Of a stretch of DNA of 64,000 bases, positions 17,911 through 27,300 are shown one piece after another. The notes beneath the pieces are model-generated. The model was not told where the DNA came from. It did no database searches and saw only the letters and a list, made by a program, of their open reading frames with translations. Numbering within the stretch: the stretch's first letter is position 1; each line of letters opens with the position of its first letter. Source of the stretch: Bacteroides sp. CAG:443 (lineage in GTDB: Bacteria; Bacteroidota; Bacteroidia; Bacteroidales; Bacteroidaceae). The position numbers and the translations under genes were made by a program. The stretch covers positions 55,236 through 119,235 of the forward strand of contig FR887822.1 of the NCBI GenBank assembly GCA_000432735.1, read 5' to 3'.

Positions 17911-20888
17911 TCGGATTCAGGCTTCCGGCTCATTATCCGGTGGAAATCGTTCACAATCTGCTGTCCCATATTGATACGCGTACTGTCTACCTTGCGAATT
18001 TCTACCGGAGTCACGGCATCCTTGTATTTCGCCTTTCCCAGCTTGAATTTCATCTTGTCTAAGTTTCCCGTGATATTCACGCCCATCTTAAACGGCAGAG
18101 GCGATTTCAGGATAGAAATATGGTAGTTGAAATTCATATCCAGTCCCTGAGTACCTCCCACAGCCGCCTTGTACCGGTCTATCTGAACGATGAAAGGATA
18201 TACCGTCACGTTACCATCCTTTATCGTCATGTTCACGGAAATACTGTCGAACATGTTGCGTTTCTTGTTCTTGAACATCAGCATCTTCGAAATCTCGGCA
18301 AAGGTTTCTCCATCCATCAGCACCAGACTGTCACCCTTGATGTGTACGGCTGAGCGCAACGACGGAATCTTGATATTCAGATTCGAGTCGAGCACCGCTT
18401 CGGCAGCCGCATCAAAGTCGACTACCCCCTGAAACGAACGAAGCATCGGAACAATCGTGTCCAGCGATGGAGCAAATTCTACCAACTTGGCAATATTGAT
18501 TTTATGCAACTTGAAATCGAATCCGGCATACCCGCTCTTCTTTTCCCGGGCACGATAGACCAGCGTAGCATTCATTTGCGCATCCATTCCCCTCATGCTC
18601 AGATTCTTCAGATGAACAGCCTGATTGCGAATGTCGACAGCCCCCTGTACATCTTCGAATACCATACTGTCGTACTTCACCCGCTTCAGGTTGGTCTGCA
18701 ATTCGAAATCGAGATTTTTCGGAACGACAAACAACGCCAAAGAAGAAGAGGTTGTATCGGCTTCTGCCTGAAGTGTATCTTCCGGAAAATTCAGTGAGTT
18801 GATTATCTGGTTACAGTCCAGGTTGCGGGAAGAAATTTCCAGCTTTGCACGCAACGGGCGATGGCGTTTCATCGTACCATACAAGTCGTAGATTGATCCC
18901 GTAGCCGTCAGGTCGGAGTGTCCTACGCGGAACGTCGCATTCTTCAGTGTAATCATCCGGTTGCCTACTGTCACCGAAGTTTTCTTCATACGGATAGGCA
19001 ATGCAAATTCAGGGGTCAACATCTTCATGCGGTTAAAACCAATGATTCCTTTCGGAATCCAGAGAGAATCACGCAGTTTCTCGGCTGTTACCGCGAACCC
19101 CGCCTTATCCATTCCCATCTTTGTCTGTCCTGCACGACAGAACAGGGTATCGGCTTTCAGCGAAAGCGACACCTGAGGCATGGAAGGATTCTTCTTTCCG
19201 GGTTGCAGACGTACCGTCGCATCAGCTTTCTGGCAGAACAGCGCAAGCGAATCGCCCATGCCACCTTTCAATCGGTTCAACGAGAACTTGCACTCCATAT
19301 CGGCTATGCGGGTAGTATCCTGCGGGTTAGTCGACTTGACTGTCATCGTAAGTTTCTCCACATTCGAGTTGCCCAGCTTAGACCGCAAGACGAGCTTGTT
19401 GATCTCCGCATGAGCCGCCAAATTATCATTGCCTATGAATTTGAGAGAAGCATCGCTTGTAAACTCAAAATCCTTGTTCGTATCACGCAGCGAAAGGCCC
19501 TTCATCTCCAGTTTTCCGCCCATACGGATACGTCCCAAATCCTGCTTTTTGATAGAAGAAAGCCGACACTTCAGGTGCAGGTCGGCATCCAGACTTCCGC
19601 CTATCGTCACGCCCTCCTGCAAGGGAAAAGTCTTCGCCAGTGCCGTAAGGTCCGCTTTCGATTTCGTATTGAACGTGATATCCGGGTCCCCCAGCAAATC
19701 GGTTACCTTGGCATCAGCAAGAATATCTGTATGTGCTCCCTGAAAATGGAAAATCTTCAGGTTGGCATACGAAGGCTGCTCACGCATCAGGTCGACAAAA
19801 GCATCAAAATCGGCCGTAAAGTCATCTATCCCGTACGGCAGCTTGTCGTACTTGGCCGACACCTTATCTATCTTCACTTTCAGGGTAACGGCAGGCATCC
19901 GCTGCTTTCCGTACCATCCCTTCACGTCGCCCTCCATCTTCACACTGCCCTTCGTCGTCATCTCCTCACGTTTTAGTACACTTTCGGGCACCATGTTCAG
20001 CACGGTTTCCAGCGAAGGAGCATGCAAGGCATACGTCACATCCACGTCGAGGGCACGCTGTACCGTATCGCGTTTCAAGGTTCCCTTCACGTCGAAGGTT
20101 ATGCCGTTTATCGAAATATTGGCACCATTCAGCGTAAGGGTACGTGTACGACGGTCCAGATCGAGGGAAGTCTTCAACTCCGTGGCAACCTTGTTGACCA
20201 GCAACTGTCCGTCCTGCCAGAAAAGTATATTATCGTTCGCGAACTTCAGTCCCAGCATAGAATGCTCTTTATGCAAGGATGCCGTCAGATTCAGTGACGC
20301 ATTCGTCAGACGAGCATATACCCTCGTATCGCGGTCATCAAAAATCACATTTGTCCGTTTCATAGATACCCGGCGGATATCGATACCTCCCGACAACAAA
20401 GGCTTATCGGTCGAGGCTGTATCGGTTTCAACCGCAGTTGTATCGGAAGCCACAATATCCCAGTTGGCTACCCCCTCCCTGCTCTTGTAAGCATAGACCG
20501 AAGCATCCTCCACTCCCAGATAATTCAAGGTAATCTTCTGTTTCATCAAATAATCCAGCGGACTGATTACAACCACGCACTTCCCAAACGAAAGCAATGA
20601 ATCGGTCTTCTGCCACGCCGTATCATTCAGCGCCTTCGAAACCAGATGTCCGTCCACCAGCTTCAACCCGAAACGGGGAAAAGTAGAAAAGAAAGTCAGT
20701 TCCACACTCTTCATTTCGAGCTTGGCATTCAGTGCCTGATTGGCAGTTTTCAGTACCACAGGAGTAAGTTTTGCAGGAGTAAACACAAAATTTATTACGA
20801 TTGCAATCACAATCAAGACAATCGCAATCAGTGAGCCGATAGAAATTCCGGCTATTTTCAATATCCCTTTTGTACGTTTCTTCATCAT
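17907..20888 (-). CDS. AsmA-family envelope protein
   Basis: The product of about 993 residues begins with a single transmembrane anchor (KIAGISIGSLIAIVLIVIAI), followed by the AsmA N-terminal signature FTPAKLTPVVLKTANQAL. Most of the rest is beta-rich repeats with many Leu/Val and Lys/Asp alternations. AsmA and TamB relatives are inner-membrane-anchored periplasmic proteins linked to outer-membrane biogenesis and phospholipid transport. The frame extends upstream to a GTG at 20894; ATG ATG at 20888 or 20885 is preferred. A TATCTTTG promoter lies 24 bases upstream. It appears to be monocistronic and overlaps the end of the MATE gene by 4 bases. Confidence 0.85.
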   Translation of the reverse strand: MMKKRTKGILKIAGISIGSLIAIVLIVIAIVINFVFTPAKLTPVVLKTANQALNAKLEMKSVELTFFSTFPRFGLKLVDGHLVSKALNDTAWQKTDSLLSFGKCVVVISPLDYLMKQKITLNYLGVEDASVYAYKSREGVANWDIVASDTTAVETDTASTDKPLLSGGIDIRRVSMKRTNVIFDDRDTRVYARLTNASLNLTASLHKEHSMLGLKFANDNILFWQDGQLLVNKVATELKTSLDLDRRTRTLTLNGANISINGITFDVKGTLKRDTVQRALDVDVTYALHAPSLETVLNMVPESVLKREEMTTKGSVKMEGDVKGWYGKQRMPAVTLKVKIDKVSAKYDKLPYGIDDFTADFDAFVDLMREQPSYANLKIFHFQGAHTDILADAKVTDLLGDPDITFNTKSKADLTALAKTFPLQEGVTIGGSLDADLHLKCRLSSIKKQDLGRIRMGGKLEMKGLSLRDTNKDFEFTSDASLKFIGNDNLAAHAEINKLVLRSKLGNSNVEKLTMTVKSTNPQDTTRIADMECKFSLNRLKGGMGDSLALFCQKADATVRLQPGKKNPSMPQVSLSLKADTLFCRAGQTKMGMDKAGFAVTAEKLRDSLWIPKGIIGFNRMKMLTPEFALPIRMKKTSVTVGNRMITLKNATFRVGHSDLTATGSIYDLYGTMKRHRPLRAKLEISSRNLDCNQIINSLNFPEDTLQAEADTTSSSLALFVVPKNLDFELQTNLKRVKYDSMVFEDVQGAVDIRNQAVHLKNLSMRGMDAQMNATLVYRAREKKSGYAGFDFKLHKINIAKLVEFAPSLDTIVPMLRSFQGVVDFDAAAEAVLDSNLNIKIPSLRSAVHIKGDSLVLMDGETFAEISKMLMFKNKKRNMFDSISVNMTIKDGNVTVYPFIVQIDRYKAAVGGTQGLDMNFNYHISILKSPLPFKMGVNITGNLDKMKFKLGKAKYKDAVTPVEIRKVDSTRINMGQQIVNDFHRIMSRKPESD

Positions 20889-20911
20889 AAACACTCTATC
20901 TAATTACCCGA

Positions 20912-20919
20912 CAAAGATA
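20912..20919 (-). promoter_or_regulatory. -7 element of the AsmA-like gene
   Basis: On the minus strand this reads TATCTTTG. It lies inside a 114-codon open frame upstream of the AsmA gene, which argues against that frame being a gene. Confidence 0.65.
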
Positions 20920-20976
20920 CAATCTTTCGCTTTTCGCCGTATGTTGTTTTTCTTTAATTAAGAACTTGTACCCTTC

Positions 20977-21104
20977 TGTCCAGACTTCAAAAAGAGGATG
21001 TCCGGACTTTGGAAAAAGCTGTCCGCGCTTTCCCAAAAACATCTCGACGTTTTCTGAAAATTTGTACAAATTTTCTAAGTTTTTGTACAAAAAATAATCC
21101 GGAT
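20977..21104 (+). repeat. Degenerate 21-22-nt tandem repeat array, copy A
   Basis: Six imperfect units with starts spaced 21-22 bases apart begin TGTCC or TGTAC: TGTCCAGACTT (20977), TGTCCGGACTT (20999), TGTCCGCGCTT (21020), then TCTCGACGTTTT, TGTACAAATTTT and TGTACAAAAAATAATCC. The last two hold TTGTACAA palindromes at 21062-21069 and 21083-21090, exactly 21 bp apart. Related arrays occur at 33699-33805 and 57590-57720. The gap 20889-21316 otherwise holds only the AsmA promoter and shows no gene. Confidence 0.7.
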
Positions 21105-21316
21105 TCAGTCTGCTATCCGACGAAATACCTGCATCTTCCAAGGGAAGGGACCTGATATATGCCGGCATGCGATACGTCATACGATCCCTGCTAAAAACCT
21201 GTTTTCGGTCAGTCCTCAGACTCATAAAAATTTTTTTCACTTTTTTCAGATAAAATCTTACATTTCGAAAAAACTTTTATTACTTTTAATTGTTTATTAA
21301 TAAAGACAAACTACTT

Positions 21317-22273
21317 ATGAAAAAAATCACACTAGGAGCGCTTGCACTTTTAACAATTGCAACAGCATGCAGGGACGACAGCTACAGCCTCCCCGCAAAA
21401 TCATCAACCAACCTTGTGACTCCCACATTACATACCCGCGTGAACGGCTCTCAGAGTCCGCTCACCGGTATTGTGGAAGCTTATCCTTGCCTGGAAGGGA
21501 GCTCTATCTACTTTGGAAACTACGTAAACAATACGCTAAGCGTATTTTACGGTTTCTACAACGTTCTGGACGGAAACATTACGGGAGATTACAACCGTGA
21601 GGTTTCACTGCCGGTGGGTAATTATAACATAGTATACTGGGGAACTCCCAAATACGAAGAGCCCATTCACACAACTCCGGCAATCGTGGAACCCGGACTG
21701 ACACTCGGAGCCGATCTTTCGCAGTTGTATTTCAGCCTACGAAAGAACAGTCAGGATACAACGTACATTCCTGTATACGACATGGTACATGTAAACAAGG
21801 AAGTAATCATCGGACAGGAAGATCTGGAGGCAAACATGAATCGTGTAGTAGCCGGACTGAAGGTGATCGTCAAGACTAAAAACAACGCAGTCATCAACTC
21901 AAACATTACAGATATAAAGGTACTGATCGGTGGAATAGCCGAAAAGCTGAACTTGTATACAGCAGAACCCAGCAACATGACGAAAACAGTACAGTTCAAT
22001 CTGGTGCGCTCTACCGACAATACCGAAATGAGCAACGCAATGGTCATGTTGTTCCCTTCTGCTCCTAACCCTCTGCTCACACTGGTCATTACGCTGAAAG
22101 ACGGAAGTGTGCATACATTGTCGAAAAATCTGGTTTCAACCCTGACAGCCAATACGCGTCTGACGGTAAATATCGTTATCGGAGATATTTTTGCAGGGGG
22201 GAGTTCCGGAAAATTCACAATTGAAAACTGGAACGAAGCCAATGAAACAATCGAGTTTCCAGTGGTGGATTGA
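21317..22273 (+). CDS. Fimbrillin-like (Mfa2/FimB-type) lipoprotein
   Basis: The 318-residue product starts MKKITLGALALLTIATACRD, a lipoprotein signal with the acylated Cys about residue 18. The frame is open from 21290, but the ATG at 21317 gives the proper signal peptide. The body has two beta-rich halves; VVAGLKVIVKTK near 180 and the closing IENWNEANETIEF resemble Bacteroidales fimbrillin and Mfa2/FimB anchor proteins. It probably reaches the outer membrane surface. No pilus cluster surrounds it, so it would be an orphan component. The family call rests on overall feel and not on a catalytic motif. Confidence 0.6.
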   Translation: MKKITLGALALLTIATACRDDSYSLPAKSSTNLVTPTLHTRVNGSQSPLTGIVEAYPCLEGSSIYFGNYVNNTLSVFYGFYNVLDGNITGDYNREVSLPVGNYNIVYWGTPKYEEPIHTTPAIVEPGLTLGADLSQLYFSLRKNSQDTTYIPVYDMVHVNKEVIIGQEDLEANMNRVVAGLKVIVKTKNNAVINSNITDIKVLIGGIAEKLNLYTAEPSNMTKTVQFNLVRSTDNTEMSNAMVMLFPSAPNPLLTLVITLKDGSVHTLSKNLVSTLTANTRLTVNIVIGDIFAGGSSGKFTIENWNEANETIEFPVVD

Positions 22274-22337
22274 AGAAAATCGAAGCCCTTTCGGGGCTCC
22301 CCTTCTCTAAAAGTAGCGGATAGATATAAAGCCTGAG

Positions 22338-22411
22338 CTACCGGAAAACAGTATCATTCCCTTCCGCTGCGGAAGGACTACCGGTAAATTTTCAGGTGAA
22401 TTTTCTACCGG
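22338..22411 (+). repeat. Three CTACCGG repeats and a short palindrome before the condensin operon
   Basis: CTACCGG occurs at 22338-22344, 22378-22384 and 22405-22411. Between them CCTTCCGCTGCGGAAGG (22360-22376) is a perfect 8-bp inverted repeat around one base. No T-run follows. The role is unknown. Confidence 0.4.
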
Positions 22412-22460
22412 AAAAGGCTCAAACAAACGCTAAAAATTAGGAAAAATCCTCGCCAAGCTA

Positions 22461-22468
22461 TAACTTTG
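22461..22468 (+). promoter_or_regulatory. -7 element of the condensin-like operon
   Basis: TAACTTTG matches the Bacteroidetes -7 element 21 bases before the ATG at 22490. It covers the upstream TTG at 22466, so that codon is not the start. Confidence 0.6.
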
Positions 22469-22489
22469 CAAGGATTTTTTATACGTATT

Positions 22490-23722
22490 ATGTACATATT
22501 CCGTTCGATACACGAAATAATAAATACCGTCGCCGCGGCAAGAGGGCTGCTGACGGAAATGTTCGAGAAAAGAAAAATACTCAGCTTCAGATATTCCGAT
22601 GCACTAGCTCTGCTGAAAGACGACGAGAACCGCCTGAAGCTGCTCATCGAAAAAGAGGTTATTCACCAGAATGGTAATTTTGTGGAACTGGACGCACGCT
22701 TCATGGATTTCTTCGAACTCCTGCTCGAAGCGAACGAAGAAATCAATACTTCCATCATAGACGAGAACATAGAATATCTCCACGAACTGATGGATTATTA
22801 CCTGAAGGAGCAGATTCCTTCACGAAAGGCCAGCTATGTAAGGAACATCAAGATTACGTTTCAGAAAATAGCGCGTACGACCATCCGAAACATCATGAAC
22901 CTGCAAACTAGCATCGACCATGCTTTCAAGCATGAACCGACGTATCAGATAAAAATTGCCAAGCTGGAAAATCTCGATAAGAAACGAATCAATATCCAGC
23001 AACTGATTGACACGACGGAAAATCTGATCTTGCATGAGGAACGACTGTTCTTCCAGCAGGCTACCGACGAGGAACTGAGCCGTATTCTGCTGGAACTGCG
23101 CCGGGAACTTCAGCTTTCGGCTCACAGTCTGATTCGTGCCCAGCAGGATATCATCAATTACCTGAACCAGATTAAAAGCCAGATTATTCTGGTGGAAAAG
23201 ATACGCCGGGTAAAATACCTGCAAGATCAGTTTGAGCTACGCGCCAAAAGTAACCTGGCCGAGGTGCTGGAAAATGAACACTCTGTGCTGCTGGAAGGTG
23301 CGGCACCTGTATCCTTCAAACTATCTATCAATTACCTGAACTCGGACGAGGCGCGTCCCATCATCCTGAAGGTGATAAAGAATCTTCAGTACCGGGAAAC
23401 GATACGCAGCAACGAAGCCGGGGCTTTCAGTGAAGAAGACCTGACTTCGCAAGCCATGTATCAGGAAAGCATCAACCTGGAAGAAACAATGGGCGACTAT
23501 ATTCAGGCACAGACCGAAGCCGTATGGAAGGATCCTACGGTCGAACCGGAGGATTTGTTTTCGTTCCTCATGCGCTATGCGTTTCACAGGGAGGTGAGCG
23601 AGGAAGAACGTACCACGCTGTTCTGCCAGATTGTATCGCTTTACGAATCTCAGTTCCGCATCACGGACGACTTTGGCGTGTACAAGAGTTATGAATATGC
23701 TCGTATCTATCCGATATTATAA
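22490..23722 (+). CDS. MksF/JetA-like kleisin subunit of an SMC-like complex
   Basis: The 410-residue product begins MYIFRSIHEIINTVAAARG. It has a winged-helix-like N-terminus, long helical stretches with heptad character in the middle (about residues 70-290), and an acidic C-terminal domain rich in Glu and Leu. Position, size and helical build match the MksF/JetA (MukF-like kleisin) subunit of bacterial SMC-like complexes; no catalytic site is expected. It is the first gene in the order F-E-B, the order used by MksBEF and the JetABC part of Wadjet. The next gene begins 84 bases later. The assignment depends mainly on the very clear downstream MksB/JetC gene. Confidence 0.7.
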   Translation: MYIFRSIHEIINTVAAARGLLTEMFEKRKILSFRYSDALALLKDDENRLKLLIEKEVIHQNGNFVELDARFMDFFELLLEANEEINTSIIDENIEYLHELMDYYLKEQIPSRKASYVRNIKITFQKIARTTIRNIMNLQTSIDHAFKHEPTYQIKIAKLENLDKKRINIQQLIDTTENLILHEERLFFQQATDEELSRILLELRRELQLSAHSLIRAQQDIINYLNQIKSQIILVEKIRRVKYLQDQFELRAKSNLAEVLENEHSVLLEGAAPVSFKLSINYLNSDEARPIILKVIKNLQYRETIRSNEAGAFSEEDLTSQAMYQESINLEETMGDYIQAQTEAVWKDPTVEPEDLFSFLMRYAFHREVSEEERTTLFCQIVSLYESQFRITDDFGVYKSYEYARIYPIL

Positions 23723-23806
23723 ACCGATATATAGCTTATAATAAATAAGTTACACCGTTCTATTAAAGCATATATAAAGCATGTCTGCAAAGAATAAAAC
23801 AAGACT

Positions 23807-24391
23807 ATGGAACTAAATATAAGAATACCCGATCATACGGCTGCTATTTTCGATTACCTGCAAAAGGGACAGTTCATCAGTTCGAACAGTACCAACGAAG
23901 ATATACGCAACTTGTACGATATGATAGACGATGACTTTGAAGCATTGTCTGTTTATTTTGCCCAGATAGGATATACTCTGGAACGGGGCAATGAATACTT
24001 TTACTTTTCACGCATCGAACCGCGTGTCACGCTTGAACAGAAAATTCTGCGTGCTTACTACTGGATTGATGTGCTCGATCTGTTCAAGACATACGACGAA
24101 ACGTTCGGTCCGGGACATCGTTTCCAGCCCGAGCAGATATTGGTAGAAGCAAACATCAACGTGATGCTACAGAACAAGCTGGACGGCATCCGCAAACATT
24201 TCTCCGACAAGGATGTACGCAAGGAAGTGCTGGATAACATGATCCGCCAGCTTACGCGTGACTCCTTTCTGGAACTGGAGAATGAAAAGACCAACACATA
24301 CAAGGTTATGAGCTCCTGGAACTACCTGGAGCGCCTGGTTGAAAGTATAAACATTTACGACGACACCCAAGACAATGAGAAATCTGAATAG
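23807..24391 (+). CDS. MksE/JetB-like subunit (DUF4194-type)
   Basis: The 194-residue product is small, acidic and helical, beginning MELNIRIPDHTAAIFDYLQK and containing ERGNEYFYFSR near residue 63. That beta-hairpin wing and the size fit MksE/JetB, the tandem winged-helix subunit that bridges kleisin and SMC. The C-terminus overlaps the SMC-like gene by 17 bases, a strong sign of translational coupling and fixed stoichiometry. The function is inferred from gene order and size; I see no enzyme motif. Confidence 0.7.
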   Translation: MELNIRIPDHTAAIFDYLQKGQFISSNSTNEDIRNLYDMIDDDFEALSVYFAQIGYTLERGNEYFYFSRIEPRVTLEQKILRAYYWIDVLDLFKTYDETFGPGHRFQPEQILVEANINVMLQNKLDGIRKHFSDKDVRKEVLDNMIRQLTRDSFLELENEKTNTYKVMSSWNYLERLVESINIYDDTQDNEKSE

Positions 24392-27300
24392 AATCATCTT
24401 CATAAATAGTGCGAACATTCCTTACGCCGACGATATTTACCTGGACGGAAACGTTCATTTCATCGGAACGCAAGGTGTGGGAAAAAGTACCGTACTTCGC
24501 TCTATCCTCTTCTTTTATAATGCCGATACGCAGAAATTGGGTATTCCGGTGGAAAAACAAAGCTACACGGAGTATTATTTCCCTTATGCCAACTCGTACA
24601 TCGTTTACGAAGTGGCTACCGAAAACGGTGCGTTCTGCATTCTTAGCTTCAAGTCGATGAACCGTGTGAGCTACCGTTTTATCGACTCTCCCTACCGGAA
24701 AGAGTTTTTCATCGATCCGGAAACACGCACGGCTTATAGCGGAGCCGACCGCATACGTATACAGCTCGACCAGTTGAACGTGGATTATTCACGCATCATC
24801 TATACGTTCGATGAGTATCGGAACATTCTTTATGGCAACGGAGTGGCTCCCGATATGAGGAAGTACTCGCTGATGGAAAGCAAGCAGTACCAGAACATTC
24901 CACGTACCATTCAGAATGTGTTGCTGAACTCTAAGCTCGACGCAGAGTTCATCAAGAAGACTATCATCTCATCTATCAACGAAGATGAAACGGCCATCGA
25001 CCTGAATAGTTATAAGGAACACCTGAAAAACTTTGAGATCCGCTTGCAAGACATCGAGGAGTTCCAGAAACGGGAAACGCAAAAACAGGCAAAAGAAATC
25101 ACTTCACTCTCGGTACAGATTTCGAAACAGCGGACCGCACTGGCCCAAAGTTGCCGTGAACTAGTGGCCGCTTACCTCAAGGCAAAGGAGATACTTCCTC
25201 AGTGGCAGGAGAAGAAAGAGCATACCGAAAACGAACGAGGCAAGCTGATCGGGCGCCGTCAGGAACTGCAAGAGCAGTCACGTCAGCGTTGCGACAAGTT
25301 GCAGGAAACAATTGCCGTGCTGAACAATGAATTGCAGAAGGCACAGAGCAAGGAAAAAGAATATGCCCGCCAGCAGATAGAGCAGGTTATGGAACGGTCT
25401 GCCCGAAAGGAGGAATGGAAAAACCGTCGCAACGGGTTGCAGGAGGAACAGCGCATCCTGACTTCTCAGTACACGGAAATATCGACAAAATATAAGTCGC
25501 TTATCCAAAGTCTCGACGAGCAATGGAATAAGATTCACGAGGCAAAGCTCAAGCAACTGGATGAACTGAACAGTACTTACAATGTACGTATCGAAGAGGG
25601 ACGCCGACGCCATGAAACTGCTACAGAGGCTTTGTATCAGGAATACGAACAGCTCTCGCAGCAACTGCATCCGGAGAGAAGTGAAAAGCAAAGTGCACTG
25701 ACGGCTATCGACTATCAGATGCAGCTTTGCCGCAAGGAAGTTTTCTTCGAAGCCGAACAGGAAGAACTGAAACATCGCATACAGTCGTATACGGGCATGC
25801 ACATGAGCAAGAAAAACCGTATCGACAATGCCCAGCTCATCATCAAGGAGATAACCTTGAAGTGGGAAGACGAATTACAGCGTGGCATGAAAGAAAAAGA
25901 TGATGCCCTCACTCGCCTGCAAGCAGAGCAGCAGCAGTTGAAACTGCGTGTCGACGAACTGGAAACTTTCTTGCAGAACAGCCGCAATACGTTGCAGGGC
26001 TGGCTGAAGGACAACAAGCCGGGATGGGAGGAAAACATTGGTAAGTTGTGTGACGAATCTATTCTCTGGCAGACAGGCTTATCGCCTCAGCTACACGATA
26101 ACGGAGAGTCTTTCTATGGCATCTCCATCAACCTGGCAGGCATAGAGCGACATATCAAGTCAATCAACGATTATCAGAAGGAAAAGGAAACCGGAGCACG
26201 CCGGCTGGAAGAGATTGCTTCCGAAATCACTCATCTGCAAATAGCCAAGGAAGAGCTGGAAGAAGCGCTGAAAAACAAATATCAGCCGAAGATAAAAGAG
26301 CAGAAGGATGTAATTTCTGTACAAGAGTATGAACTGGAGAAACTGGAACGGCAGTATCAACAAGATATGCTCGACCTGGAAGACTGGAAGAAAAAGGCTG
26401 AAGCAGAGAGAGAGCGGAAAATACACGAACTGGAAAATCAGAAAGCACAGGCCCACTCCGAGCTGAAACAGATAGAGGCGAAACTGAACAACCTGAATAA
26501 AGAAAAAGCAGAGAAGCTGAACACTCTGAAGCAGGAATGGAGCGCCCTTCAGCACAATCTGACAAACGAAAAGAAAAAACAGGCAGATACCATACAGCAA
26601 GAAGAGCAGGAAGAGCAGAAACGTATCGCATCGGTCAAGGCAGATTATGAGAACGACATGCAGAAGGAGCTTCACAAACAAGGAGCCGATACTGAACGTC
26701 TGCAAGACATTGCCAAGCAGTTGCTGGACATTGAGCAGGAATTGCTGTTCATCAAGGACCATGCTACGTTGCTCATCGAATATCAGAAAGATAAACGTGA
26801 CTTGATCGATCATATTCCAGAATGGAAACATGAATATGAAGAACAGAAACGTTTGCTCGACAATGAAAAAGAAACATTACGCAAAGAGATAAGCAGTTTG
26901 CAGGGAGAAATAGACAAACTCTCCAAGTCGGTAAATGAAGCGGAAGAGAATGTACGTACTTTTTCCAACAATTTGGAAGCCTATGAAAAAATCTCTGCCT
27001 ACGAATGGTACAAGCCTTATCAGGATATTTTCCGATTGGAAAATTGTTCCGAAAATGCACTTGCCGTACAGAAAAACTGTATTGAGCTGATAGATGAGCT
27101 GGGACGTATGCAAAGCCAATATACTTCATTACAAAGCGATCTACGAAAGGAGGTAAATTTATTTACCAATCACTTTAAGGAGGACAATACGTTCAAGTTC
27201 AAGACCAAGTTTAACGAGGATCGGGAATATAGCCACTTTGCCGAAGAGTTGCATGATTTCGTGGAAGAAAATAGAATAAGCCAATTTATTCGTCGCATCA

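Noticed and set aside
18918..19976. A 352-codon plus-strand open frame inside the AsmA gene
   Set aside because: It is antisense to a well-supported gene, is rich in Arg/His/Leu as expected of an antisense shadow, and lacks any domain.
20896..21240. A 114-codon open frame upstream of the AsmA-like gene on the minus strand
   Set aside because: It spans the repeat array and contains the AsmA promoter (TATCTTTG at 20912-20919), and its text changes character along its length.
22466..22489. TTG start for the kleisin-like gene
   Set aside because: It overlaps the TAACTTTG promoter element, so it would not be in the mRNA.
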